Part shown: piece by piece, positions 32,428 through 40,605 of the stretch
Layout: each line of letters begins with the position of its first letter
Position numbering within the stretch: position 1 is the stretch's first letter
Source: Xylanimonas oleitrophica
GTDB taxonomy: Bacteria > Actinomycetota > Actinomycetes > Actinomycetales > Cellulomonadaceae
Direction: 5' to 3'
DNA length: 64,000 nucleotides
Assembly (NCBI RefSeq): GCF_003244315.1
Contig: NZ_QKWH01000004.1
Span: forward strand, 62,001-126,000
Position numbers and translations under genes: made by a program
The notes under the pieces: generated by a model
Database searches by the model: none
What the model saw: only the letters and a program-made list of their open reading frames with translations
Told to the model about the DNA's origin: nothing

Positions 32428-32946
32428 ATGTCCTCAGAGCCCCGCCCCCTGGACCCCGTGCAGCTCGGCGCGTACTTCGCCCTCATCGAGGCGAGCAGCC
32501 TGCTCCGGCACGCCGTCGACCAGCAGCTCCAGGAGGCCGGAGACCTCAGCTACGTGCAGTTCCAGCTCCTGGCCACGCTCGGCGACGCCCCTGGAGGCAG
32601 CCGGCGGATGACGGATCTCGCCGACGGCGTCGTCTACAGCCGCAGCGGGCTGACCTACCAGGCCCAGACGCTGGAGAAGCGAGGGCTCGTCACCCGTGCC
32701 CCGTCGCCCGACGACGAGCGCGGCATCACCGTGACCATCACCGACGAGGGCCGTGCCGTGCTCGCCCAGGTCTTCCCCGGCCACGTCGCCGTCCTGGAGG
32801 AGCTCCTGTTCGCCCCGCTCTCGGCGGACGACGTCGCCACGCTCGCCGAGATCCTCACCCGCGCGCGAGACCACATGCGCCAGGCCCCGCCGCGGTCGGC
32901 GGCGTCGCGGCGCCGCAAGAAGGCGCCCGGCGCGGGCCCGGTCTGA
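32428..32946 (+). CDS. MarR-family transcriptional regulator
   Basis: A 172-residue winged-helix dimeric regulator. The N-terminal dimer helix is followed by LSYVQFQLLATLGDAPG (about 36-52), the recognition part RMTDLADGVVYSRSGLTYQAQTLEKRGLV (about 56-84) and the wing SPDDERGITVTITDEG. The GLTYQ...LE..GL..R pattern is typical of the actinobacterial group that controls NADPH-quinone reductases. It is divergent from such a gene with two matching operators between. The C-terminal 20 residues are basic and extra. No ribosome binding site; leaderless start. Confidence 0.93.
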   Translation: MSSEPRPLDPVQLGAYFALIEASSLLRHAVDQQLQEAGDLSYVQFQLLATLGDAPGGSRRMTDLADGVVYSRSGLTYQAQTLEKRGLVTRAPSPDDERGITVTITDEGRAVLAQVFPGHVAVLEELLFAPLSADDVATLAEILTRARDHMRQAPPRSAASRRRKKAPGAGPV

Positions 32947-32999
32947 CAAGCGCCGGCCTGACAGGCGCCGGCCTGACAGGCGCCGGTCTGCCAGATGCC
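32935..32999. repeat. Tandem repeat, 15-base unit, about four copies
   Basis: The unit GCGCCGGCCTGACAG occurs twice exactly (32950-32979) and is flanked by degenerate copies (32935-32949 and 32980-32994). It begins within the last codons of the MarR gene. Confidence 0.75.
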
Positions 33000-33006
33000 G
33001 GCGCCG

Positions 33007-33035
33007 AGGCCCCGCACCGAGCCGGTGCGGGGCCT
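33007..33035. terminator. Terminator between MarR gene and GH43 gene
   Basis: Perfect arms AGGCCCCGCACC and GGTGCGGGGCCT with a 5-base loop, followed by TCG. It can serve both convergent genes. Confidence 0.8.
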
Positions 33036-33093
33036 TCGTACGGCGGCGCTCGCGCCGTAGCCCTTCGTACAGCGGCGCTCGCGCCGGAGCCCC
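33032..33093. repeat. Tandem duplication of about 31 bases
   Basis: Two neighbouring copies beginning CCTTCGTAC, each with GCGGCGCTCGCGCCG. They differ at two positions. The unit itself contains a palindromic GGCGCTCGCGCC. Confidence 0.6.
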
Positions 33094-33122
33094 TCGCGGC
33101 CCCGCGGCCGACGGCGCTCGCC

Positions 33123-34868
33123 TCAGGCCGGGTGGTACTCGAGCCGCGCGCGGACCGAGCCCGCCGCCGGCCCGCCGTCGCTCGTCGCGAAGACGCCGAT
33201 CCACAGGCCGAGGAACCCGCCCGTCGTGACGGTGTCGAGCCATCGGGCGTCGGCGGTCGCGACCGCCTGCCGGGCCGCCCTCGCAGCGCCGGACGAGGCG
33301 CCGGTGCCGCCCTCCTCGACGAAGAGCTCGTAGTCCACGCCCCGCCCCCGGAGGCCGAGCACGACGACGCCGCCCTGGGGCGCGACCGTCGTCTCGCCGA
33401 GCACCTCCTCGACGCCGGGCACGACCCCGGGCGCGGACCCTGTCGCGACGGCGGTCTCGCCGTCGGCACGACCGGGGGAGCGCGTGCCGTCCTCGCCGCC
33501 GGACCGGCGCACGGCACGCACGGCGTACCCCTCGGCGGTGGGCGTGACGTCGAGGGTCACGTGGTCCTTCTCCGACTGCCGCAGCACCAGCCCGGCGCGC
33601 TCGCCCGGTCGCAGCCCGGTGACGTCGAGACGCACGAGGACGTCCACGTCCCGGTGCTGCTGGCGGACGCCCACGAACGCGGGCGTGGCGGGCTCCGTCA
33701 GCGACTCCGAGCGCACGGACAGGTGCCAGCCGTCGCCGTCGGGCGTGGCGACCGAGGTGGGCAAGGTCCGCAGCGCCGTCCAGCGGGCGTCGTCGGGCCC
33801 GACGACGCCGGGGGAGGCTGCGGGGTTCCACCCCGCCGCCGAACCGGCTGCGGCGGGTTCGTCCCCGCCCGGCCTGGACCTGTCCGGCCCGGACCCGCCC
33901 GGCTCGCCCCGGCCCGGCACCTCGACCTCGTCGGGCACCATGCCGACGCCCGGGGCGAGCACGGGCCAGCCGTCCTCCCAGACCACCGGGACCAGGAACG
34001 TCTCGCGGCCGAGCGGGTAGTGGTACCCGCCGTAGGTGCGCATGGCCAGCAGGACGGCGAACCAGTCCCCGGTCGGCGTCTGCACCAGGTCCGCGTGCCC
34101 GACGCCGACGACGGGGTGGGCCCGGCCCAGGTGCCGGTGGGTGAGGATCGGGTTGCCCTTGCTGCCCGTGTACGGGCCGGTCACGGTGTCCGCGCGGGCC
34201 ACCGAGATCGCGTGGTGGAACTCGGTGCCGGCCTCGGCCGCGAGCAGGTAGTAGACGCCGTCCACCTTGTAGAGGTGCGGCCCCTCGGCCCACACGGCGC
34301 CCGTCACGGCCCCGTTCCACACCACGTGCTCGGGCCCGGTCAGCCGCAGCGAGTCACGGTCCAGCTCCCGCACCCACACCTCGGTCTGGTCGTGCCAGCC
34401 GGCCCGCTCCTTCTCGACGAGCCGGGTGCCGTGCACCCAGACGCGGCCGTCGTCGTCGAAGAACAGGGACGGGTCGATGCCGCGCTCGTCGATCCACACG
34501 GGGTCGGACCAGGGCCCGGCGGCGTCGTCGGCGAAGCACAGGAAGTTGCCGCCGCGCTCGTCGTCGTTCTGGTCCACCAGCGTGCACACCACCCAGAACC
34601 GCTCGCCGTCGTGGCGGATGGTGGGCGCGTACAGCCCGCCGGAGGAACGGATGCCGCCGAAGTCGAGCATGCCCTCGCGGTCGATGACGTGCCCCACGGT
34701 CTCCCAGGAGGCGAGGTCGCGCGAGCGCATGACCGGCAGGCCGGGCAGGTACTCGAAGGTGGAGCAGACGAGGTAGTACCAGTCGCCCACCCGGCAGATG
34801 CTCGGGTCCGGGTAGCACCCGGGGAGGATCGGGTTGCGGGCCACGGTCACGGTGCGGACGACGGTCAA
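33123..34868 (-). CDS. Glycoside hydrolase family 43 (beta-xylosidase/arabinofuranosidase type)
   Basis: A 581-residue intracellular-type enzyme without signal peptide. The five-bladed propeller spans about 10-315 with the catalytic set expected for GH43: Asp21 in CYPDPS (base), Asp near 132 in GIDPSLFF (pKa modulator) and Glu near 195 in WAEGPHL (acid). A C-terminal beta-sandwich (about 360-580) follows, as in subfamilies 11/12 beta-xylosidases, with a Gly/Pro-rich linker between. The TTG start at 34868 has GAGGTG at 9 bases. It is last in an operon with a binding protein and two permeases, so it likely cleaves imported xylo- or arabino-oligosaccharides. Control by the divergent LacI protein is likely. 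Confidence 0.9.
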   Translation of the reverse strand: MTVVRTVTVARNPILPGCYPDPSICRVGDWYYLVCSTFEYLPGLPVMRSRDLASWETVGHVIDREGMLDFGGIRSSGGLYAPTIRHDGERFWVVCTLVDQNDDERGGNFLCFADDAAGPWSDPVWIDERGIDPSLFFDDDGRVWVHGTRLVEKERAGWHDQTEVWVRELDRDSLRLTGPEHVVWNGAVTGAVWAEGPHLYKVDGVYYLLAAEAGTEFHHAISVARADTVTGPYTGSKGNPILTHRHLGRAHPVVGVGHADLVQTPTGDWFAVLLAMRTYGGYHYPLGRETFLVPVVWEDGWPVLAPGVGMVPDEVEVPGRGEPGGSGPDRSRPGGDEPAAAGSAAGWNPAASPGVVGPDDARWTALRTLPTSVATPDGDGWHLSVRSESLTEPATPAFVGVRQQHRDVDVLVRLDVTGLRPGERAGLVLRQSEKDHVTLDVTPTAEGYAVRAVRRSGGEDGTRSPGRADGETAVATGSAPGVVPGVEEVLGETTVAPQGGVVVLGLRGRGVDYELFVEEGGTGASSGAARAARQAVATADARWLDTVTTGGFLGLWIGVFATSDGGPAAGSVRARLEYHPA

Positions 34869-34964
34869 GTGCGGATCACCTCAGAGGTCGGAGGGCCGGC
34901 GCGCGCCAGGGGCGCGTCGGCGGAGCGGGGCCGCGCGACGGCGCGGGCTCCCGGGACGGCACGA

Positions 34965-34998
34965 GGCCGACGACGGCGGTCCACCGCCGCCGTCGGCC
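34965..34998 (-). terminator. Hairpin between permease and GH43 genes
   Basis: Arms of 15 bases (34965-34979 and 34984-34998) with one mismatch and a TCCA loop. It may reduce read-through into the GH43 gene or stabilise the transporter mRNA. Confidence 0.6.
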
Positions 34999-35038
34999 CC
35001 TTCCCGGGAAGGGCGGCTCGGCGCCGCCCTGGGCCGGG

Positions 35039-35932
35039 TCAGCCCTTGATGGCGCCCGTCAGGCCGCCGACGATCCGCTTCTCGAACAGGGAGAAGAAGA
35101 TCAGCGCCGGGATCATCGACAGCGACGTGAACGCCAGCACCCTGGCGGTGTCCACCGAGTACTGCGACGCGAAGTTGGCCACGCCCAGCGGCAGCGTGAA
35201 CGTCTCCGGGTCGCTGAGGATGAACAGCGGCAGCATGTAGCCGTTCCACGCGCCGATGAACGCGAGGATGCCGGTGGTGATGACGCCCGGCAGGGACAGC
35301 GGGATGACCATCCGCCAGAAGAACCCGAGGCGGCTGGCGCCGTCGATGCTGGCCGCCTCCTCGAGCTCCTTGGGGATCGCCCGCAGGAACGGGACCAGGA
35401 TGATGACGGTCGTGGGCAGGGCGAACGCGATCTGCGGCAGGATGATGCCGGCCAGCGAGTTCGTCAGGCCCAGCGTGCGCACCATGAGGTACAGCGGCGT
35501 GATCGCCACCGTCATGGGGAACATCAGGCCCGCCGCGAACAGGGAGTACATGGCTCCCTTGCCCTTGAACTGGTAGCGGGCGATGACGTACGAGGCCATC
35601 ACACCGAGGACGACCACGCCCACGGTGGTGCCCAGCGCCGAGATCGTCGAGTTCTTCATCGCGATCCAGAACGACGGGCTGGCCAGCACCTCGGTGTAGT
35701 TGCTGAACACCCACGGCGACGGGAACCCGGACGGGTCCGCCGTGATCTGCGAGTTGGTGCGGAACCCGCCGAGGATGATGTAGAGCACGGGGCTCACGCA
35801 CGCCACGATGAGCACCAGCGCGATGAGGTACGTGACCGGGCTGCCCCAGCCGAACTTCTTCGAGCCGCGGACCTCGTACGTGCCGGGCGCCGCCGGCGGC
35901 AGCCCTGCCGGGAGGGTGACGGAGGCGGTCAC
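35039..35932 (-). CDS. Sugar ABC transporter permease, MalG-like
   Basis: A 297-residue inner-membrane permease with six helices. The EAA loop reads EEAASIDGASRLGFFWR near 188. The C-terminus RIVGGLTGAIKG is typical of CUT1 permeases. It overlaps the MalF-like gene by 4 bases. With the binding protein and GH43 enzyme it forms an oligosaccharide uptake operon; no ATPase gene is present, so a shared MsiK-like ATPase is expected. Confidence 0.92.
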   Translation of the reverse strand: MTASVTLPAGLPPAAPGTYEVRGSKKFGWGSPVTYLIALVLIVACVSPVLYIILGGFRTNSQITADPSGFPSPWVFSNYTEVLASPSFWIAMKNSTISALGTTVGVVVLGVMASYVIARYQFKGKGAMYSLFAAGLMFPMTVAITPLYLMVRTLGLTNSLAGIILPQIAFALPTTVIILVPFLRAIPKELEEAASIDGASRLGFFWRMVIPLSLPGVITTGILAFIGAWNGYMLPLFILSDPETFTLPLGVANFASQYSVDTARVLAFTSLSMIPALIFFSLFEKRIVGGLTGAIKG

Positions 35933-36969
35933 TTCTTCTTCCCCTTCCGCCCGGAGGCGCCGGTCAGCGCCCCGTCCGTGTCACGCCGCAGGACGAACCG
36001 CTGGTACACCAGCGCGACGGTCAGCGAGATCAGGAACAGCACGACGGCCACCGCGCTGCCGTAGCCGTAGTTCCCGGCCATGTGGCCGTTGAGGTACATG
36101 TACGTGGCCATCGTGGAGGTGCCCGCGGTGGACGCCACGTACTGACCCCAGATGATGTTCACCAGGTCGAAGAGCTGCAGCGCGCCGATGATCGACAGGA
36201 ACGCCCAGATCCGGATCGTCGGGCCCAGCAGCGGCAGCGTGATGCGGAACTGCTGCTGCCAGAACGAGGCGCCGTCGATCGCCGCGGCCTCGTACAGCTC
36301 CTCCGGGATGGACTGCAGGCCGGCGAGCATGAGGATGACGGCGAAGCCCACGTACTTCCACGTGAGGATCAGCATGAGCGTGCCCATGGCGATGTCCGGG
36401 TCGGCGAGCCAGCTCTGCTGGAGGTTGCTGAGCCCGAGCTTGGCCAGGAGCGTGTTGAGCGCCCCGGTGTCGGCCATCATGAGCGACCAGCCCGTACCCA
36501 CGATGACCTCGGAGATCACGTACGGCACGAAGATCAGCATGCGGATCACGGAGCGTCCGCGGATCTTCTGGTTCATCAGGAGCGCGAACAGGATGGCGAT
36601 CGGCCCCTGGAGCACCAGCGAGAAGAACAGGATGACGAAGTTGTGGCCGACGGCGGCGTGGAACGTCGGGTCGGTCAGGATCGTCACGTAGTTGCGCAGA
36701 CCGGCGAAGTCGGTCGGCGGGCCGAACCCCTTCCAGCGGAAGAAGCCGTAGTAGGCCGCCATCCCCACGGGGGCGATGACGAAGGTCAGGAAGACGATGA
36801 TGGCGGGCCCGGACAGCACCGCGATCTCTGCGCGCTTGCGCCAGTCGGCCCCCGGGCGAGACGTGCTCGCCACCGGTCGACCCGCGGGGGGCGGCGTCAT
36901 GCCGCCCCCCGCGGGCGAGGGACCCTCAGGCGCCGCTGTCCCTGCGGACAGGACCTGGGAGTCGGACAT
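35929..36969 (-). CDS. Sugar ABC transporter permease, MalF-like
   Basis: A 346-residue CUT1 permease. After a Pro-rich cytosolic tail (about 1-45) come six helices. The EAA loop is YEAAAIDGASFWQQFRI-like near 225-242. The gene follows the binding-protein gene by 6 bases and overlaps the MalG-like gene, so all are in one transcript. Confidence 0.92.
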   Translation of the reverse strand: MSDSQVLSAGTAAPEGPSPAGGGMTPPPAGRPVASTSRPGADWRKRAEIAVLSGPAIIVFLTFVIAPVGMAAYYGFFRWKGFGPPTDFAGLRNYVTILTDPTFHAAVGHNFVILFFSLVLQGPIAILFALLMNQKIRGRSVIRMLIFVPYVISEVIVGTGWSLMMADTGALNTLLAKLGLSNLQQSWLADPDIAMGTLMLILTWKYVGFAVILMLAGLQSIPEELYEAAAIDGASFWQQQFRITLPLLGPTIRIWAFLSIIGALQLFDLVNIIWGQYVASTAGTSTMATYMYLNGHMAGNYGYGSAVAVVLFLISLTVALVYQRFVLRRDTDGALTGASGRKGKKK

Positions 36970-36975
36970 GTCAGA

Positions 36976-38265
36976 TCACCCGCGCGCCGCGGCGGATTCC
37001 ATCGTGGAGATGATGCTGTCGGCGTTGCCCTTGCCGGCGAGCATGTCGACGACGGCGGTGTTGAGCGCGTTGCCGACGCTCTGGCCGAGCACGGTGTCCA
37101 TCCAGGTGCTCACGTAGGCGGCCTCGTTGTAGGCCTCCATGATCGGCTGGAGGGCCGGGTCGGCCACGACGCTCTGCGCCTGCTGGTTGGCCGGGATGGT
37201 CTGGTACGCCTCGGCGTACTTCTCCTGCTGGTCCTTCGTGGCGAGGAAGTTGAGGAAGTCCTCGCACGCGGCGGGGGAGTCCTGCGAGCAGCTGAAGCCG
37301 TCGACGCCGCCCATCATGGCGCTGGCGTCACCCTTCTGGCCGTCGATGGACGGGAACGGGAACCAGCCGAGGTCCGGCAGGGGCTCGCCGTCCGGGGTCA
37401 GGGACGCGATGACGCCCACGTTCCAGCCGCCCATGAGCTCCATGGCGGCCTTGTGGTTGGCGACCAGGCCGGCGGACGAGCCCGCGCCCTGCTGGGCGGG
37501 GGTGGTCAGGAAGCCGGTGTTGAACGGCTCGGTGCCCGCGAACTCCTCGAGGTCCTGGCCGGCCTTCTTCCAGCAGGGGTCGGAGAAGTCGGTCGAGCCG
37601 GCGAGGTTGGCGATGGTCTCCTGCGAGCACTCGCGCAGGGCGAAGAAGTAGAACCAGTGCGCGGCCGGCCAGGCGTCCTTGGCGCCCAGCGCGATCGGCT
37701 GCACGCCGGAGGCCTTGAGCTTGGCGACGGCGTCCTCGAGCTCGGCCATCGTGGTGGGGGTCTCGGTGATGCCGGCCTGCTCGAAGAGGTCCTTCGAGTA
37801 GAAGATGCCGCCCGGCAGCACCGCGGTGGGCATGGCGTAGTTCTTGCCGTCGACCTCGAACGCCGACAGCGCCGCGCCCATGGACGACTTCGCGTCGTCG
37901 CTGAGCAGGTCGCTCAGGTCCTTGACCCGGCCGGTCGCCACGATGTCCGCGAGCTTCTGGCCACCGCGGGCCATGAAGATGTCGGGCAGGTCTCCGGAGT
38001 TGACGGCGGTCTGGAGCTTGCCGTCCATGTCCTCGTTCTGGATCGACTGGATGTTGAAGGTGACGTCCGGGTTCTCGGCGGTGTACGCGGCCGTCGCCTC
38101 CTCCCAGTACGCCTTGCCGGGGCCGGTGGTCGAGTTGTGCCAGATGGTCAGCTCCACCGGGCCGTCGGCCGGGGCCGAGTCGCCGCTGGAGCAGGCGGCG
38201 AGGCCACCCATCCCCATGATCACGGCGGTCGCGAGCGCGAACGACTTGCGCACCCTCATCTTCAT
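36976..38265 (-). CDS. Sugar-binding lipoprotein of the GH43 operon
   Basis: A 429-residue substrate-binding protein. The signal peptide has KMRVRKS, a hydrophobic core and lipobox GLAAC at about 19-23. The mature part starts VELTIWHNSTTGPGK, a family-1 binding-protein opening. Inner repeats typical of CUT1 binders are seen (GGWNVGVIA; MMGGVDGFSC). AGGAAGAGGAG lies 5 bases before the ATG at 38265. First gene of the operon; it is divergent from the LacI regulator, with a LacI-type operator in between. The ligand is inferred to be a xylo- or arabino-oligosaccharide from the GH43 partner. Confidence 0.92.
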   Translation of the reverse strand: MKMRVRKSFALATAVIMGMGGLAACSSGDSAPADGPVELTIWHNSTTGPGKAYWEEATAAYTAENPDVTFNIQSIQNEDMDGKLQTAVNSGDLPDIFMARGGQKLADIVATGRVKDLSDLLSDDAKSSMGAALSAFEVDGKNYAMPTAVLPGGIFYSKDLFEQAGITETPTTMAELEDAVAKLKASGVQPIALGAKDAWPAAHWFYFFALRECSQETIANLAGSTDFSDPCWKKAGQDLEEFAGTEPFNTGFLTTPAQQGAGSSAGLVANHKAAMELMGGWNVGVIASLTPDGEPLPDLGWFPFPSIDGQKGDASAMMGGVDGFSCSQDSPAACEDFLNFLATKDQQEKYAEAYQTIPANQQAQSVVADPALQPIMEAYNEAAYVSTWMDTVLGQSVGNALNTAVVDMLAGKGNADSIISTMESAAARG

Positions 38266-38351
38266 GACTGCTCCTCTTCCTTGAGAACGTCGTCCGCGCC
38301 GTCGCGGTACGACTCCCGCCTGCACGGCGGGGACACCCGGGGGTAGGCGCT

Positions 38352-38381
38352 ACATTCGCTGGCCTGGGAGCCGGCTGTCAA
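38352..38381 (-). promoter_or_regulatory. Promoter of the GH43 uptake operon
   Basis: On the minus strand TTGACA (38376-38381), an 18-base spacer and GAATGT (38352-38357). The LacI-type operator abuts the -35. Confidence 0.6.
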
Positions 38382-38382
38382 T

Positions 38383-38396
38383 CGTTGTCGATAACG
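38383..38396. promoter_or_regulatory. LacI-type operator
   Basis: CGTTGTCGATAACG, a near-perfect palindrome with one wobble, of the CGTTATCGATAACG type bound by LacI regulators of plant-polysaccharide genes. It lies one base upstream of the -35 box of the uptake operon and 60 bases before the lacI start. Confidence 0.7.
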
Positions 38397-38443
38397 GTTT
38401 CGTCACGTCCCGCTGCGGTGTACCCGATTTCCCTTTCCGGGGC

Positions 38444-38449
38444 TACCGT
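38444..38449 (+). promoter_or_regulatory. Leaderless -10 box for the LacI gene
   Basis: TACCGT, six bases, GTG at 38456. Confidence 0.5.
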
Positions 38450-38455
38450 TCGTCC

Positions 38456-39496
38456 GTGAGCACCGACGCCCACCCTGCCGACTTCGCCTCCGAGCCCGTC
38501 GGCCGCGTGACCATCTCCGACGTGGCCCGTGCTGCGGGCGTGTCGGTGGCGACCGTCTCGAAGGTGGTCAACGGCCGGTACGGGGTGGCGGCGGAGACCT
38601 CGCAGCGGGTGCTGGAGGTGGTGGCCCGTCTTGGTTACGAGACCTCGCTGGTGGCCAGCTCGTTGCGGCGGCGCAAGACGAACGTCATCGGGATCTTGGT
38701 CGCGGAGTTCGAGCCGTTCTCGACCGAGCTGCTCAAGGGCATCTCTGGTGCGGTGGGCGGTACCGGCTACGAGCTGCTGGCGTACTCGGGTGCGGTCAGC
38801 GACGACAACCGGGTGGGCTGGGAGCGGCGGTCGCTGTCCCGCCTGGCGGGAACGCTGATCGACGGGGCCGTGATCGTGACCCCGACGGTGGTGGTCGCCG
38901 GGGCGGGGATCCCCGTGGTGGCGATCGACCCGCACACCGGTCCGGGTGGGCCGTGGACCGTCGATGCGGACAACGTGGGCGGGGCCCGCGCCGCCGTGGA
39001 GCACCTGGTAGGCCTGGGGCATCGGCGGATCGCCCACGTGCGGGGTCGCACCGATCTGGAGTCGGCGCGGTTGCGCGAGCAGGGTTACCGCGAGTCCCTG
39101 GCCGAGGCGGGTATCGGGTTCGACCCCGCGCTGGTGCGTGACGGCGGCTACCGGGCTTCGCGGACCACGGACTCGGCCCGTGAGCTGTTGAGCCTGCCCG
39201 ACCGGCCGACGGCGGTGTTCGCCGCCAACGACCTGTCCGCGCTGCGGGTGATCGAGGTGGCCCACGAGCTGGGGCTGCGGGTGCCGCAGGACCTGTCGGT
39301 CGTCGGGTTCGACGACATCCCCGAGGCGTCCAGCGGCGACCAGCGACTGACGACGGTGGCGCAGCCGCTGCGGCAGATGGGCGCCCGCGCCGCACAGATG
39401 CTGCTCGCCATGCTCGACGGCGCAGGCACCGAGGAGCACGTCCACATGCCCGCCCGCCTGATCGTCCGCGAGACCACCGCACCCCCGCCCGCCTGA
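38456..39496 (+). CDS. LacI-family repressor of the GH43 uptake operon
   Basis: A 346-residue regulator. The LacI helix-turn-helix and hinge is TISDVARAAGVSVATVSKVVNGR near 19-41, followed by YETSLVASSLRRRKTNVIG and a periplasmic-binding-like sensor domain (about 75-340). The conserved GFDDIPEAS and DLSVVGF segments are present near 280. It starts at a leaderless-type GTG. Its divergence from the binding protein/permease/GH43 operon, with a matching palindrome between, makes it the local repressor; the inducer is likely a product of xylan or arabinan breakdown. Confidence 0.93.
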   Translation: MSTDAHPADFASEPVGRVTISDVARAAGVSVATVSKVVNGRYGVAAETSQRVLEVVARLGYETSLVASSLRRRKTNVIGILVAEFEPFSTELLKGISGAVGGTGYELLAYSGAVSDDNRVGWERRSLSRLAGTLIDGAVIVTPTVVVAGAGIPVVAIDPHTGPGGPWTVDADNVGGARAAVEHLVGLGHRRIAHVRGRTDLESARLREQGYRESLAEAGIGFDPALVRDGGYRASRTTDSARELLSLPDRPTAVFAANDLSALRVIEVAHELGLRVPQDLSVVGFDDIPEASSGDQRLTTVAQPLRQMGARAAQMLLAMLDGAGTEEHVHMPARLIVRETTAPPPA

Positions 39497-39532
39497 CCGG
39501 TCCGGACCGGCGTCCAGGAACCACCTGAGAGC

Positions 39533-39593
39533 GTTGTGGGCGGGAGACTCGCCGCAGTCCGGGGAGGACTGCGGCGAGTCTCCCGCCCACAAC
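39533..39593. repeat. Dispersed inverted repeat, copy 2 (likely bidirectional terminator)
   Basis: Two perfect 28-base arms (39533-39560, 39566-39593) around a GGGGA loop. Nearly identical to 7470-7530. It lies between the convergent LacI and aldo/keto reductase genes. Confidence 0.85.
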
Positions 39594-39613
39594 GGAGGGG
39601 TGAGGCGGAGAGG

Positions 39614-40453
39614 TCAGGCGGGGACGTAGTCGAAGACGTCCGGGTCGGGCCCCGTGCGGTGGCCGCGGTCGAGCGCACCGATCGTCGCGACGTCCTCGTC
39701 GGTGAGCTCGAAGTCGAAGAGCGCGAAGTTCTCCTCGACGCGGCTGCGCGTCACCGACTTGGGGAACACGACGTCACCACGCTGCAGGTGCCAGCGCAGC
39801 GTCACCTGGGCGGTGGTGCGGCCCACGCGCTCGGCGATCTGCTGCAGGGCCGGGTCGTCGAGCACGAGGCCCTGGGCGATGGGCGACCACGCCTCGGTGA
39901 CGATGCCGTGCTCGGCGCCGAAGGCGCGCACCGCCTCGTTGGTGAGGTACGGGTGCACCTCGATCTGGTTGACGGCGGGCACCACGTCGGTCTCGTCCAG
40001 GAGGCGCTGCAGGTGCGGCACCTGGAAGTTCGAGACGCCGATCGCGCGGGCCTTGCCGGCGCGGTAGATCTCGATCATCGCGTTCCAGGTCTCGACGTAG
40101 TCGACGTCGATGGTGGGCAGCGGCCAGTGGATGAGGAACAGGTCCATCTGCTCGACGCCGAGGTCCGCGAGGCTCTGGTCGGCGGCGCGCAGCGCGTCGT
40201 CCCGGCGGTGGAACCCGTTGTTGAGCTTGCTGGTGACGAACACGTCCTCGCGGGCGAGGCCCGACTCGCGCAGCGCCTCGCCCACCCCACGCTCGTTGCC
40301 GTACATCTCGGCGGTGTCGATGTGGCGGTAGCCCACCTCGAGCGCGGTCAGCACGGCGTCCTTGGTGTCGGCCGGCGGCACCTGGTACGTGCCGAAGCCC
40401 AGCTGGGGGATCGTCACGCCGTTGTTGAGAGCGACGTCGGGAACTGCAGTCAC
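39614..40453 (-). CDS. Aldo/keto reductase
   Basis: A 279-residue AKR5-type reductase of the 2,5-diketo-D-gluconate reductase group. The catalytic tetrad is in place: Asp and Tyr in HIDTAEMYGNE, Lys in FVTSKLNN, His in LIHWPLP. NADPH-binding PKSVTRSRVEEN lies near 230. It starts PDVALNNGVTIPQLGFGTYQV, the family signature. The GTG at 40453 has AAGGAG at 7 bases. It stands alone between convergent and codirectional genes. The upstream 152 bases (40454-40605) hold nothing else I can name. Confidence 0.93.
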   Translation of the reverse strand: MTAVPDVALNNGVTIPQLGFGTYQVPPADTKDAVLTALEVGYRHIDTAEMYGNERGVGEALRESGLAREDVFVTSKLNNGFHRRDDALRAADQSLADLGVEQMDLFLIHWPLPTIDVDYVETWNAMIEIYRAGKARAIGVSNFQVPHLQRLLDETDVVPAVNQIEVHPYLTNEAVRAFGAEHGIVTEAWSPIAQGLVLDDPALQQIAERVGRTTAQVTLRWHLQRGDVVFPKSVTRSRVEENFALFDFELTDEDVATIGALDRGHRTGPDPDVFDYVPA

Positions 40454-40605
40454 GGAAGAGTCTCCTTCGGCAGGTTTTCGCAGGCGGGGCGTACGGCCCC
40501 GCACGAGCCAACCGGGGGCGCTCGGGCGGAAATTCCTTCCACGAGCACCTTGGCCATAGGGGTTCGCTATCGGGGCGAGAAGGCCCCGGCATCCATGCTG
40601 GTCCC

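Noticed and set aside
31410-35240. A single plus-strand open frame of more than 1,200 codons
   Set aside because: It is antisense to the quinone oxidoreductase and GH43 genes and overlaps marR in another frame. Its translation is repetitive Gly/Arg/Pro/Ala text with no domain.
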